From Hyperoodon ampullatus (taxonomy: Eukaryota; Chordata; Mammalia; Artiodactyla; Ziphiidae): 64,000 nt of DNA. The translations under genes and the position numbers were made by a program. This document shows, one piece after another, positions 44,866-56,460 of this stretch; position 1 is the first letter of the stretch, and the number at the start of each line of letters is the position of its first letter. The stretch spans positions 107,609,454 through 107,673,453 of the forward strand of contig OX457064.1 in assembly GCA_949752795.1 (NCBI GenBank), written 5' to 3'. The notes beneath the pieces were generated by a model that was given only the letters and a program-made list of their open reading frames with translations, had not been told where the DNA came from and ran no database searches.

Positions 44866-46683
44866 TCCCCGCTGGCTTCTCCGAAGTGTGTTGGAGATGG
44901 AAATGAAACGCCTGGCTTTCGGCTTACTTAAAAAGCCAGTTTGCTGGGTTTCGCCTCGGGGTGCACCGCAGTTTATATAGCTGAAGTTTCTATCAACTTT
45001 TGCCCAAGTAAGGAAAGAACTGACGCAAGAAGTGGAAATTGCAAACTTGTGTTGTCTCGCGAAACGTTTTCAGAGCGTGTGGGTCGCTTGTCGGACGCGT
45101 ACCTCTCCCGGCTACGCGGAAGGGACACGGCGGTGGTGAAAAGATCTCACCACCACCCGGGGGTCTGCCTGGGAAGGGTGGACTGAGCGGCGCCCTTTGT
45201 ATTCTCAGCGTTTTTAGTTCCGTTGTGGATTCGCAGTAAGACACTATGGCTAGAATCTTTTAAGGCAGATAATTGACTTAGTGGAAGAGTTCGACCGAAT
45301 GACCAAAAAAGGAAAGAGAAACAAACTCTTAGCATTTGCACTTGTGTGATGCTCGTTCAGGTTTTACTCTTGTTCTTATAGTTAGGCACATCGGGATGTT
45401 TTCACGATATCTGAAAGGCATTTTGTACTTCTTTCCTCCGCCCTCTCCCTAGACCACACCCTCCCCGGATTCCGTCTGGGAAGTTTAATCCAGACTGTTC
45501 CTGTTTCCAGAGACCTTTAGGAGTTGAGTATTTGTACGGGCTGTAGTAGAAATAGGAGTGCCCTTTGTGCATACTATCCAGGGAGCTGTGGAATTCTGGG
45601 GGTTATGCAGAGTCATGAATTCGGGGAGTGGATTGGCTCGGTCTAGGTGTGAATGACTTGACAGGAAGTGGGAGGAGAACAAAAGGGGATGAGAAGTTGG
45701 TTTTTGAGATTTGTCTAAGCAGGCTTTGTGTGGTGCTGTGCAAGACTAGGAAGTTGGGAATTTAAGGGCTTGGACATGTGTTCAGCATCCTCTTCAAAAT
45801 ATCAGTGTTTTATATTTTTCATGACCTCAAAGTGGTAGATTTGGAAAGTATTTCTGGCTGCAGGACAGAGACTCACCTGGAGGGCTGGGTGGAGAGTATT
45901 ATTTGAGTAATACTCTGAATACTAAGCGTAGGGCATTGTGGTGTGATACCTGCAACCAGTGGTTGGCATGCAATCGCTTTCCTCTTCAAGCAAACCTATC
46001 ACTTTTTTAGGTGTTAGAACCATTTTCCCTTGTATCAGCTCTATTTTGGACACAGTTCCAGACAAATATAATTGTACTCCTCACAACAACGACAGTTTTC
46101 AGCCTAGCAAACTCAAATACCGAGTTTGGGGTGGAATGGCCTGTGCATTTCTTAGTTTTAAAGCGGGCCCGGTTATTTTCAGTCCGGCTTTTCAGCATCG
46201 CAGTGTAATCCTGAGCGTGTCATCTTGGTGACATTGGTGTTACCTCTTGCTTTCCACTGGGCTGCAGTCTGTATGACTGTGTTCAAGGTCAGCAGCTACC
46301 TTGGTTAACGCTTAAAGGAGGATTAAATGTCACTTCTGGTGTCTGTTGGTAAGGATTGAGTGAATGCAGTCAGTCTTTTGATATTTTAAAGAATCTTTAG
46401 AAAACTTTTTTTTTTTTTTTGGCCTTTTCACTTCGTTGGAAATGATCTAGAATTTAGGACCGTGTTCTGTGTTAAAAATCTTTTTTGCTTAAAATTTGTC
46501 CAGGACACCACCCAGTGGCGAGAGCAGGTTAACTGCAGGCTTATTAGTGAATTAGGACGGGATCAGTGGCAGGATTTAAGAAGGGCTGTAGTTTCTCTTG
46601 GGTGAACAGAATTTGAGAGAACTTCAAACTTGAAAAAAGTAAGGCAAATGAAAAGTGAAGTTGGTGAAGGTAGGAATAGTGTA
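44866..46683 (+). other. DNAJB6 intron 1, first part, repeat-poor
   Basis: No named repeat and no exon candidate. A T-run lies at about 46408-46421. The absence of repeats next to the island fits a region with regulatory content, but no motif was established. Confidence 0.5.
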
Positions 46684-46697
46684 TAGAAAGACAGTTT

Positions 46698-46991
46698 AAA
46701 AAAAAAAATTTATTTATTTATTTTTAGCTGTGTTGGGTCTTCGTTTCTGTGCGAGGGCTTTCTCTAGTTGCGGCAAGCGGGGGCCATTCTTCATTGCCGT
46801 GCGCGGGCCGGCCTCTCACTATCGCGGCCTCTCTTGTTGCGGAGCACAGGCTCCAGACGGGCAGGCTCAGTAGTTGTGGTTCACGGGCCCAGTTGCTCCG
46901 CGGCATGTGGGATCTTCCCAGACCAGGGCTCGAACCTGTGTCCCCCGCATTGGCAGGCAGATTCTCAACCACTGCGCCACCAGGGAAGCCC
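46698..46991 (-). mobile_element. CHR-2-type SINE, antisense in intron 1
   Basis: Reversed copy with an exact TSD TAGAAAGACAGTTT (46684-46697 and 46992-47005). Confidence 0.92.
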
Positions 46992-47005
46992 TAGAAAGAC
47001 AGTTT

Positions 47006-48055
47006 TGAAGCCTCATTGGAGAAAATGGCTTCCTGGATATGTCAGCTAGAAAAAAATTTGATGCTTTTATTGTAGATATGTGTTTTTCAAACTTTTATAT
47101 TTTTAGGGAGACATACAAAAAACAGTTGATTCTTTTTGTTTCAATATCCTACTTGAGAGAAGTAAATTTTGGAGAGTGTGCTCTAGGGTGTGAGCTCGCG
47201 CCTCTCCATTCTTTGATCAGAGGATAAAACTTTTGTTTCTGAACTGAGTAAATCTTTTAAAAAAATACGTGACTTTTAAGGTGGGGGAAATTTCTGAAAA
47301 AAACAAAAGTAGTTAGAAGGGTTGCAATGTACATCAGAGTAGAAAAGGTTCCAATTTATATCCCTCACCTTATTTCAGAAGTTATGTTATTTAGGCATAG
47401 TTTGGTTTTCTCTTAAAATTGTTGTCCTGTATAAAATTTGTAAGGACTTAACGGCCTTTTTGAGTAAAAAGCACCAACCATTGCATATGGCCGTGAGGCA
47501 GTAGAACTACTAGCTGTATGTCCGAATACTCCTGGTATTTTAGGGTTCCTAAGCTCAGTTGCAAGGATCAGTTGTCCCTGGGATGGTGATTTCCTCGTGC
47601 AGCATGTGATTCTATGCACTCTGAAATTTTCATCCCGCCTTTTACCAAGAAAGACATTTAGAACTTGCCTTGTGCGTGTGATGGCGCACTGGGGCCTTCC
47701 TGTGAGGTCCTTTGGGCAGTCCTGGAATTTTAATTGTGTTCCTTTGTGACTATGGCATTGTCCTGGACCCAGAGTACTCCGAAAATATTGGTTGAATTGA
47801 ATCCTTTTTCCCGGTTTGTCTGTTCCCTGATTACCCTCTGTGGTTAATAATGGAATCCAGAGTTTAGGAAGGTTGGACAAAAATACAGATAGCATACAAA
47901 TTCAGTTCACAAGTACCAGGACTGAGTACTTGGCATGTATTATCTTATTTTAATGAAATGAAGTCAGTCATGCCTCCACGTGTCTAATAGGTGATGATTG
48001 CCAGTTGAAAGAATGGTCTTGGATCCTGAGTTATAGAGGAAATAACTTCCCTTGT
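47006..48055 (+). other. DNAJB6 intron 1 sequence holding an antisense open frame
   Basis: The minus strand is open for 160 codons from 47895 to 47413, which is long for this AT-balanced DNA. The translation has no motif I recognise. No other feature was seen. Confidence 0.4.
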
Positions 48056-48060
48056 TTTTT

Positions 48061-48361
48061 TTTTTAATTTATTTTTGGCTGCGTTGGGTCTTCATTGCTG
48101 CGCGCGGGCTTTCTCTAGTTGTGGCGAGTGGGGGCTACTCTTTGTTGCGGTGCGTGGGCTTCTCATTGCGGTGGCTTCTCTTGTTGCGGAGCACGGGCTC
48201 TAGGCACTCGGGGTCAGTAGTTGTGGCGCGCAGGCTCAGTAGTTGTGCACGGGCTTAGTAGTTGCTCCGCGTCATGTGGGATCTTCCCGGACCAGGGCTC
48301 AAATCTATGTCCCCTGCATTAGCAGGCGGGTTCTAAACCACTGCACCACCAGGGAAGTCCC
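48061..48361 (-). mobile_element. CHR-2-type SINE, antisense in intron 1
   Basis: Reversed copy from the T-run through GGCTGCGTTGGGTCTTCATT to GCACCACCAGGGAAGTCC. TSD CCCTTGTTT on both sides. Confidence 0.88.
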
Positions 48362-48970
48362 CCCCTTGTTTGTTTCAGGAATGCTTTAAGGCGTATTGAG
48401 TAAGAACAAACTGTAAGTAGATGACTTACAGTTCATGTGATAAGAATTGGTACTTCACCTCTGTTTCTCTACCTCTGTGTGTGCTGGGAATTCATCAGAT
48501 AATGAAATGACGTGTAGGAAACTTGGCCACATTTATCTTTTTTTTTTTTAAACTTGCCTACTTCCATTCCATTAAGCAAGTAGTACTGCAGAAAATTGGT
48601 TTCATGACACAACATGAATTCAACATTTAAACGAAGATGTTTACTTTGATTTGTCCTTTTCTAAGTTAGAAGTAATGAGTATTTTGATTTGCTGTTTTTT
48701 TAAGCTAAAGACGGAATGTCTTCAATGGACAAATTGCATTATGTAAAACCGTGTGCAATATAAATAGCGATCTATGGGGTGGATAATAATGAAAAGATTT
48801 CTGGAAGGAGGAAGGTTGTTTTTCGCCCTTCAGCTCCATTTTCAATATGGAGTCTCTTGGATTGGGAAGGAATGAAGGAGGATTTTTATTGCAAGCAGAG
48901 CAAGGTTTCTTAGATGTTAGATGGAGAGATAATTTGAGAACAGACTCTTGGGTGGAAAGATGGTTATTTA
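48362..48970 (+). other. DNAJB6 intron 1, nothing recognised
   Basis: AT-rich; no exon signals paired with an open frame. Confidence 0.4.
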
Positions 48971-48984
48971 AAAAATTTTTCAAT

Positions 48985-49184
48985 CTTTTTAAAATACTTA
49001 TTTGGTTGCGCCGGGTCTTAGTTGGGGCTCGAGGGCTCCTCGGTTGCAGCAACTGGGCTCCTTGGTTGTGGCATGCGAACTCTTGGTTATGGCATGCGTG
49101 TGGGATCTCAGTTCCCTGACCAGGATCAAACCCGGGCCCCCTGCCTTGGGAGCGTGGAGTCTTCACTGAGCCACCAGGGAAGTC
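48985..49184 (-). mobile_element. CHR-1-related SINE, antisense in intron 1
   Basis: GGTTGCGCCGGGTCTTAGTT, a partly duplicated GGCATGCG block, TCAGTTCCCTGACCAGGATC and GAGCCACCAGGGAAGTCC. The outer flanks AAGATGGTTATTTA (48957) and AAGATGGTCAGTTTA (49317) suggest the next SINE landed in the pair. Confidence 0.8.
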
Positions 49185-49193
49185 CCTATTTTT

Positions 49194-49316
49194 AAATCTT
49201 TTATTTGGCTGCACTGTGTGGCATGCGGGAATCTTAGTTCCTCCACCAGGGATCGAACCCATGCCCCCTGCAGTAGAAGCATGGAGTTTTAACCACTGGA
49301 CCACCAGGGAAGTCCC
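49194..49316 (-). mobile_element. CHR-1-type SINE, antisense in intron 1
   Basis: TTTGGCTGCACTGTGTGGCA, TTAGTTCCTCCACCAGGGAT and GGACCACCAGGGAAGTCC form a complete short copy directly adjoining the previous one. Confidence 0.82.
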
Positions 49317-49319
49317 AAG

Positions 49320-50173
49320 ATGGTCAGTTTAGCCCAGTTACACAGCTTATTTGTGTGGATGGGCAAGATTTGGGACAGAGTAGCCGAAGGTCTCAGAATC
49401 ACAACAGTCATGTTGGGCCCATATATTCTTTTTTTTAATTTTTTTTAATTTAATTTTTTTAATACAGGGAACATATGTTCTTTGTGTTAAGAACGTGGGG
49501 CATGTGTAATGACTTGGAAATTCTCCTTTAGATAACTCATTAAAGTCAGAATTTTATAACTTAAAAAAGGGGCCAGTTAAGCTGTTCAGAAAACTTGGGT
49601 TCTTAGAGCTGACTCATCGTGGAGCCCCTCACACTCTAGATGGGTATTTGTGTCTGTTACCTGAGGTGCTTGTTTAAAATCTTCTGTGAATATTTCAGGA
49701 GGAGGGGAGGTAAATGCTTCTCCTGAGTTGGCCATTTTCCGTTGACTTTACACGTCCACCCTGACACGCTCCATGGGGTGGGCGCCGCCTGTAATTCTTC
49801 CTTTTTTTGTAGAAGTGAAAATCCTGTTCGGATTTCTTGGGCTGGCAAAAACAAGGTATTAATGTGGATCTTTCTTAAAGGTGAAGTGTTGTAAAGAGAA
49901 CTCTGGAAAAGCAGGGGACACCTGTGTTAGTAAACTGGTTAAGGGGTAAAAGACTCTGCAACGACTGCATGTTAGAGATGATGTTTACACTTAACGACCA
50001 CCTCTTTGTCAGTTGTGAAGAAAACTGTCTAGGCTCTCTCCTTCCAGTGTACCTTGAGATGTTAGCTAATAATGATGTGAAACCGTAATGCTTGGTAAGT
50101 ACATAACAGGTATTCTTAGTTTCATCATTTATAATTTTATTTTTGGTTTTGATGTACATAGTAGTAGTTCAGG
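49320..50173 (+). other. DNAJB6 intron 1, nothing recognised
   Basis: AT-rich with a TTTTAATT run at 49431-49465; no exon candidate. Confidence 0.4.
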
Positions 50174-50175
50174 TA

Positions 50176-52434
50176 CAGGCCGACCTCGTTTTACAGCGCT
50201 TCCCTTTATTGCACTTCTTAGGTACTGCCTTTTTTGCAAATTGAAGGTTTGTGGCAACCCTGCATCGATCAAGTCTCTTGGTGCCATTTTTCCAACAGCT
50301 TTTGCTCACTTTGTATCTCTGGGTCACATTTTGGTAATTCTCGCAGTAGTTCAGATTTTTTCATTATTATGTAATGGTGATCAGTCATCTCTGGTGTTAC
50401 TGTTGTAATTGTCCTGGGGCCCTAAAAACCCCGCCCAGCCAAGACTCCACCGACCCGCCACCTCTCTCGCCCTCCTCTGGCCTCCCTGTTCCTGAGACAC
50501 AACAGTACTGAAATTAGGCCAGTTAATAACTCTCAGTGGCGTCCAAGCATTCAAGTGAGGGAAGAGTCGCATGTCTCTCAGTTTAAATCAAAAGCTAGAA
50601 ATGCTGAAGCTGAGAGAGGAAGGCGTATGGAAAGCTGACGGGCTGAAGGCTAGGCCTCTTGCTCCAAACAGCCAAGTCGTGAAGGCAAAGGAACGTTCTT
50701 GAAGGAGATGAAGGTGCTGCTCCAGTGAGCACACGAATGGTAAGGAAGCAACACAGCCTTATTGCTGTTGAGAAAGTTTTAGTGGTCTGAATAGACTATC
50801 AAACCAGCCACGACACTGCCTGAAGCCAAAGCCCAGTGCAGGCAAGGCCCTGACTCTCTTCAAGTCTGTGAAGGCTGAGACAGGTGAGGAAGCTGCAGAA
50901 GAAAAGCTTGAAGCCAGCAGACGTTGGCTCATGAGGTTTAAGGAAAGAAGCCGCCTCCATAACATAGAAGTGCAAAGCGAAGCAGCAAGTGCTGATGTAG
51001 AGGCCGCAGCAAGTTATCCAGCAGATCTAGCTGAGATCATTAACGAAAGCGGCTACACGAAACAACAGATTTTCAATGTAGACAAAAGAGTCTTCTATTG
51101 AAAGATGTCAACTAGGACTTTCATACTAGAGAGGAGAAGTCAATGCCGGGCTTCAAAGTTTCAAAGGACAGGCTGACTCTCTTGTTAGGGGCTAATGCAG
51201 CTGGTGACTTTAGTTGAAGCCAGTGCTGATTTACCATTCCCTAAATCCCAGGGCCCTTAGGATTCTGCTCAATCTACTCTGCTTGTGCTCTGTACGTGGA
51301 ACGACAAAGCCTGGTTGACAAATACCTGTTGACAGCATGGTGTACTGTATATTTTAAGCCCACTGTTGAGGCCCACTGCTCAGAAAAAAAGATGCATTTC
51401 AAAAAACTACTGCTCCTTGACAGTGACGTAAGAGCTCTGATGGAGATGTACAGTGAGATTCAGGTCGTCTTCATGCTTGCTAACACAGCATCCATTCCAC
51501 AGCCCACGGATCAGGGAATAATTTTGACTTTCAAGCCTTGTTATTTAAGAAATACATTTCGTAAGGCTGTAGCTGCCATAGATAGCGATTCCTTTGATGA
51601 TCTGGGCAAAGTCAATTGAAAACTCTCTGGAAAGGACTCACTATTCTAAATGCTTTTAAGAACATTTGTGATTCATGGGAAGAGGTAAAAATACCAACAT
51701 TCACAGGAGTTTGGGAGAAGTTGATTCTAACCTTCATGGATGACTTTGAGGGGTTCAAGACTTCAGTGGAGGAAGTAACAGCAGACATGGTGGAAACAGC
51801 AGGAGAACTAGAAGTGGAGCCTGAGATGTGACTGAATTGCTGTCATCTCAGGATAAACTTTCACAGAAAAGCATTGCTTCTTATGGAGAGCAAAAAAAAA
51901 AAAAAAGTTTCTTGAGGTGGAATCTACTGCTGGTGAAGATGCTGTGAAGATTGTGGAAATGACAACAAAGGGTTTAGAATAGGACATGAGCTTAGTTGAA
52001 AAAGCAGCAGCAGGATTTGAGAGGATTGAGTCCAAGTTTGAAAGAAGTTCTGCTCAGGGTAAAATGCTACCGAACAGCATTGCATGCTGCAGGGAATCCT
52101 TGTGAAAGGAGGAGTCAGTTGATGGGGCAAACTTCATGGCTTCGTTTTAAGAAATTGCCACGGCCATGTAGCCACCAACATGGAGGCAAGGTCCTCCACC
52201 AGCAGAAAGATACTGAGAGCTCAGATGATGCGTAGCATTTTTTTTAGCAATAAAGATTTTCAAAAAATTAAGGTATGTACATTGTCATTTTTGACATAAT
52301 ACTATTGCACACTTAACAGGTATAATGTAAAGTAACCTTTTATATGCACTGGGAAGCCAGAAAACTTTGTGTGACTCATTTAATTGGCTTTATTGTGGTC
52401 TGGAGCCGAACCCACAATATCTCAGAGGTGCCTG
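50176..52434 (+). mobile_element. Tigger1 DNA transposon, nearly full length, inactive
   Basis: The element begins CAGGCCGACCTCG and ends with the inverted counterpart CAGAGGTGCCTG, and it is flanked by TA on both sides (50174-50175, 52435-52436), as expected for Tc1/mariner-pogo elements. Its length, 2,259 bp, compares with about 2.4 kb for intact Tigger1 as I recall it. The interior matches the remembered consensus along its length, with small gaps. It lies within intron 1 of DNAJB6 in the same orientation as the gene. Confidence 0.9.
50535..52235 (+). pseudogene. Tigger1 (pogo-type) transposase pseudogene, frameshifted
   Basis: Open pieces at 50868-51101, 51296-51619, 51616-51831 and 51996-52235 line up with one pogo/TIGD-type transposase. 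The N-terminal part from about 50535 is the CENP-B-like DNA-binding region; 50868-51101 contains the second helix-turn-helix ([14 protein letters not shown]) and the start of the DDE domain. The expected NVDET motif reads NVDKR followed by a stop, and the DNAPGHP motif with the second catalytic Asp is missing between LLLLDSD and RALMEM through a small deletion. Several frameshifts separate the pieces. It cannot encode an active enzyme. TIGD-family genes are domesticated relatives, but the breaks argue against domestication here. Confidence 0.88.
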
Positions 52435-52593
52435 TATATAATGTATAAGTATGTGCACATGTCCCGGGGAGGTGTACGCTTTTCTACTCAGGTGGTCCGC
52501 ACGTGAGTTTAGTACCAGGAGACTTCAGTGTGTGTTCTGAAACGCCCAGCACTGAAGGCGAGTACATTTATTGGAAGAGGCAGGGTTTGTTTT

Positions 52594-52717
52594 TGTTTTG
52601 TTTTTTTGGCTGCGTTGCATGGCTTGCGGGGATCTTAGTTCCCCGACCAGGGATTGAACCCGTGCCCTCGACAGTGGAAGCGTGGAGTCTCAACCGCTGG
52701 ACTGCCAGGGAAGTCCC
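52594..52717 (-). mobile_element. CHR-1-type SINE, antisense in intron 1
   Basis: GGCTGCGTTGCATGGCTTGC, TTAGTTCCCCGACCAGGGAT, GGACTGCCAGGGAAGTCC. Flanks are GAAGAGGCAGG and AAGAAGCAG, a poor TSD. Confidence 0.83.
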
Positions 52718-53690
52718 AAGAAGCAGTTATTTTTGGTTAATGGGTATTAGGCTAGTTAGTGGCTTTACTAACGAGGCAGAGTTAAAGTTTGTTTACTTGA
52801 TGAGGCCTGTTCTGTTGGAAATTGCATAGATTAGCAAACCAGTCCTAAGAAACATTCTTTTTTTTTCTTAATTGAAAATCTAAAGCATTGGTTTTCTCCA
52901 GCTTCCTTAACATACAGTAGATGGTGTCAGTGGGAAGTTAGGAACTTTGACAATTGCTGTTAGAAACGAGCATCTTCCCACTCCTCACCCAGATTCCCTT
53001 TAAGTCTGAATCGATTTTTGTTAGGACCATCCCTGTCTGTCTGAGAACTCCAGTTCCACACTGGTCCTTTCCAGGGTGGGTGCCAGTTGTCATACTGGGG
53101 GCTGAGCACTGGAAATGGGGCTCGTGCGACGGAGGGGATGAGTTTCCAGTGCTGTTTACTTTTAGTGACTGTAGGTGTAAGTGACTGTGTTTGGCTTGCG
53201 GGTCAGGCAGCTCGGTTTGAGGTGGTGTTTGCCAGCAGCACTTCCCACCTGCCTGAAGTCCTCGTGGACACTGCTTTTAAAAAGTCTGTGTCTGCGTTTC
53301 CACGCAGCGTTCTGTCACAGAAACCGTGACTCGTTTTCCGTGGCTGAGGGGGAGATGCGCTGAGCTCCGGGTGCGGGGTGTGGAAGCACGCTGCTCCCTC
53401 CACCCAGGGGCGATTGAGAAGAGAAGGCAGGTCGAGTGGTCTCAGTCCCCCAAGGGCCCGTGTGTTCTGGTGTTTGCTGTCCCCTGTAGTGCCAGCTGAG
53501 CACGGAGATGACGGGTGGGGGTGGGCACTGGAAGTGTTTGGGGAGTCCAGGTTCTCACTCATTCTCCAGGCTTACAGTTTTCTCTGGGGAGGAGGACACT
53601 TGGCCAGTCTTAGGGGCTAGGTGACGGCCACTTAAAATATTTAGAAATAACCGAATTCTATAGAGAAATTCCTGATACAAGTGTGTAAGT
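52718..53690 (+). other. DNAJB6 intron 1, nothing recognised
   Basis: Moderately GC-rich around 53070-53600 with overlapping short frames. No repeat or exon recognised. Confidence 0.4.
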
Positions 53691-53705
53691 GGCTTTTTTG
53701 TTTTG

Positions 53706-53816
53706 TATTGTTTTTTTTCGCTTGCAGGATCTTAGTTCCCCGACCAGGGGTTGAACCCAGGCCACCAGTGAAAGCACGGAGTGCTAAACCACTGGACTGC
53801 CAGGGAATTGCCATTA
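53706..53816 (-). mobile_element. CHR-1-type SINE, antisense in intron 1
   Basis: GCTTGCAGGATCTTAGTTCC, CCGACCAGGGGTTGAACCC, GGACTGCCAGGGAATTGCC. TSD GTGGCTTTTT(T/A)(G/T)TTTTGT-type at 53689 and 53817. Confidence 0.83.
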
Positions 53817-53834
53817 GTGGCTTTTTATTTTGTG

Positions 53835-55350
53835 TAAAACTCCAGGGGTAGTCGAAAGTAATTTGAATGCAATTAACCTTCTATGGATTTTGTCAAAACT
53901 TAGATTGTTTCTTTTATGCCTGATTATTCTGAAGCAGCAAGAAGTGAATTAATCTGTGGCTGACACTGCAGGGTGGTGGTTGTGGGATCAGTACTAAAGC
54001 CAACTTGTCAGGTTTCCAAGGAGGTATCCTCGGGATAAGGGACCTCATTTGGTCCTCTGTTTCTAGACCTTGGGGTATCGTCACTTTATTGTCTCTAGAG
54101 TACGTTTTGAGTTTGTATTAAAATTTGTTAATCTTATTGGCACTGGTTGAATACTAAAAAGATAGTGTGGATAAGGGAGAGTGTCCGTAGCATCGAGCAC
54201 TTGAGCCCTCGCAGCAGGGCGTGATGGTGCAGGCTGACTCCATAGCCTCTCCCCAACACTCTGTTCATACTTTCTTAATTGTATGTATATGCCTCGCTTG
54301 TTTACAGGTTTGTCTTTTCCTAAACTTGGTGACCTGGTCCCAAGAGTATCATGATTGTTTTCAATATTAAATTTACATAGTGAAATTCACTCAGAATTAC
54401 ATCGTTGTTTTTACTGAGAGTGCATGCGTTGATGGTGTAATTGGTATCCAAAAGGGGTGATCATTTGGGACGATGGGCCGCCATATCCGAGGTGGGATTT
54501 ATGGGCAGAAGCTGTGAACTTCACTTGTCTGAAGAGCCAGAGTCGTACAAAGTGAGTAGTAGGAGGCAGGACCGTGACCGCAGGCTCAGAAAGACCACGG
54601 CGTAGCCAGGTCTGTGTTGGTCATCGGGCTCTGGTGTTTCCTAGGGGAGTTGAGAGGGAAGTGGGGCAGCGGTGGTCTTACTTTTTGTTGGTGACGGCTG
54701 GAGCGTGTCCTCATTGTCAGTGTTGGGTTCTGGGTACCAAGGAATGGCAGCTTTGGAGCTTGCTCTCGGCCGGGACCAGGGTAGTGTTCTTAGGAGTTAA
54801 CTGCAAAGAAATGTGAGGCTGTATTAGCCTAGAGAGTGAAAACTGCATGAAGATAAAGCTCTTGAATGTTTGAGGACATCTGTGTGGAAGAGAAATTCAA
54901 ATGCCTTATGTAACCTGAACAAGGACCTAGAGGGACAGTTCCCTGAAGGCTCCACTGTTCAGAAGGAAGAGGTAGCCAGCCGTCCAGCACTAAGGGCTGC
55001 TCCCGGAGTCTGTTGGGGCAGAGAGAGTGTGGACTCGCTAGTGTTTATTGTAGTGGGAAGGCTTTATGCGGTGGTTTGAACTCGATTTCTTAAAAGGTCA
55101 TTTTTTTTTTTTTAACAAGACCGGGTTGATGCTGCTGGGCCAACAAGTCTGTACTTTGAGAATCACTGTGTTGGGGGGTTTCAAGATAATAGTGTTTTCA
55201 AATTCCGGCATTTCTTCTGCATTTGTCTGCTGGAATTCATCTATAAAAAGAAGGTTGGCTCATCAGCTATTTGGTTTCACATGTAGTTTGCATAGGAAAG
55301 GCAGTGCAATAAATGCTTATTTTTTTTTTTATTGCTGTTACATATGCTTT
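53835..55350 (+). other. DNAJB6 intron 1, nothing recognised
   Basis: No named repeat; open frames under 100 codons. T-runs are at 55101-55113 and 55320-55331. Confidence 0.4.
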
Positions 55351-55352
55351 TA

Positions 55353-55452
55353 AAAATTTATTTTTTTTGGCTCCGCCTTGTGGCTATGCAGGATCTTAGT
55401 TCCCGACAGTGGAAGCTCGGAGTCCTAATCACTGGACCCCCAGGGAAGTCCT
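55353..55452 (-). mobile_element. CHR-1-type SINE, internally deleted, antisense in intron 1
   Basis: GGCTCCGCCTTGTGGCTATG and GATCTTAGTTCCCGACAGTG skip the middle segment; it ends GGACCCCCAGGGAAGTCC. Confidence 0.78.
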
Positions 55453-55841
55453 TGGTATGTGTACTTTAAATGCACAGTAGTCGTTCCAGTCATAAGAGAA
55501 ATAAGTAGTAGGGATTTGATGTACAATATGAGAAATATAATTAACACTGCTGTGTGTTATATGTGAAAGTTAAGAGTAAATCCCAAGAGTTTTCATTACA
55601 AGGGAAAAATACTTTTCCTGTGTCTTTTATTTTGTCTCTATGTGAGGTGATAGATGTTCTCTAAGCTGATTGTGATAATCGTTTCATGATGTATGTAAGT
55701 CACTGTCATACGTACACCTTAAACATGCATAGTGCTCGATGTCCATTATATCTCAATAAAACTGGAGGAAAAGCATGGCAGCCATTCTTTTTGAAACTCA
55801 GAATTCCTTCTGATCTGTGGATGTTTCATCAATTTTGCACA

Positions 55842-55855
<14 letters not shown>

Positions 55856-55875
<20 letters not shown>

Positions 55876-56068
55876 TGTGGTACGCGGGCCTCTCACTGTT
55901 GTGGCCTCTCCCGTTGCGGAGCACAGGCTCCGGATGCGCAGGCTCAGCAGCCATGGCTCACGGGCCCAGCCGCTCCGCGGCATATGGGATCCTCCCAGAC
56001 CGGGGCACGAACCCGTATCCCCTGCATCGGCAGGCGGACTCTCAACCACTGCGCCACCAGGGAGGCCC
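55856..56068 (-). mobile_element. Short-type CHR SINE, antisense in intron 1
   Basis: A 26-base T-run and complete reversed body. TSD CATTTTTCTCTTTTT at 55840 and 56069. Confidence 0.92.
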
Positions 56069-56089
56069 CATTTTTCTCTTTTTGACTGA

Positions 56090-56460
56090 CTTTTGAACTT
56101 TTTACTTTGAAACTATTGTATATTTACAAAAGAGTTGTGAAGGTAGTACAGGAGTTTTCCTGTATACCTCTTACCTAGCTTAACATAACAAATGTAACCC
56201 TGGTGTTTATCAAAACTAAAAAATTATGTTGGTACAGTACTGTTAACTACAGACTTTATTCACATCCCACCAGTTTTCCCCCCAAAGTTCTTTTCTTGCC
56301 ACAGACACCAGTCCTGGAGCCCAGATGGCACTTAGTTATCATTTATTCTTAGTCACTTCCAAGCTGGCACAGTTCCACAATCGTGTTTTTCTTGACCGGG
56401 CCTGTGCTTTCTGCTGGCATCTTTACTTTCTTGATTGACAGCATATTTTAGGCTCATCTG
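56090..56460. mobile_element. Old L1M/HAL1-like LINE fragment
   Basis: TTGTATATTTACAAAAGAGT, AGACTTTATTCACATCCCAC and CAGATGGCACTTAGTTATCA resemble a widespread old L1 segment. Diverged; orientation uncertain. Confidence 0.55.

Noticed and set aside
48705..49304. 199-codon frame on the minus strand
   Set aside because: About half of it is two CHR-1 SINEs read in their own sense; there is no domain.
51808..52130. Minus-strand frames over the Tigger1 3' part
   Set aside because: They are shadows of the transposase pseudogene on the other strand.
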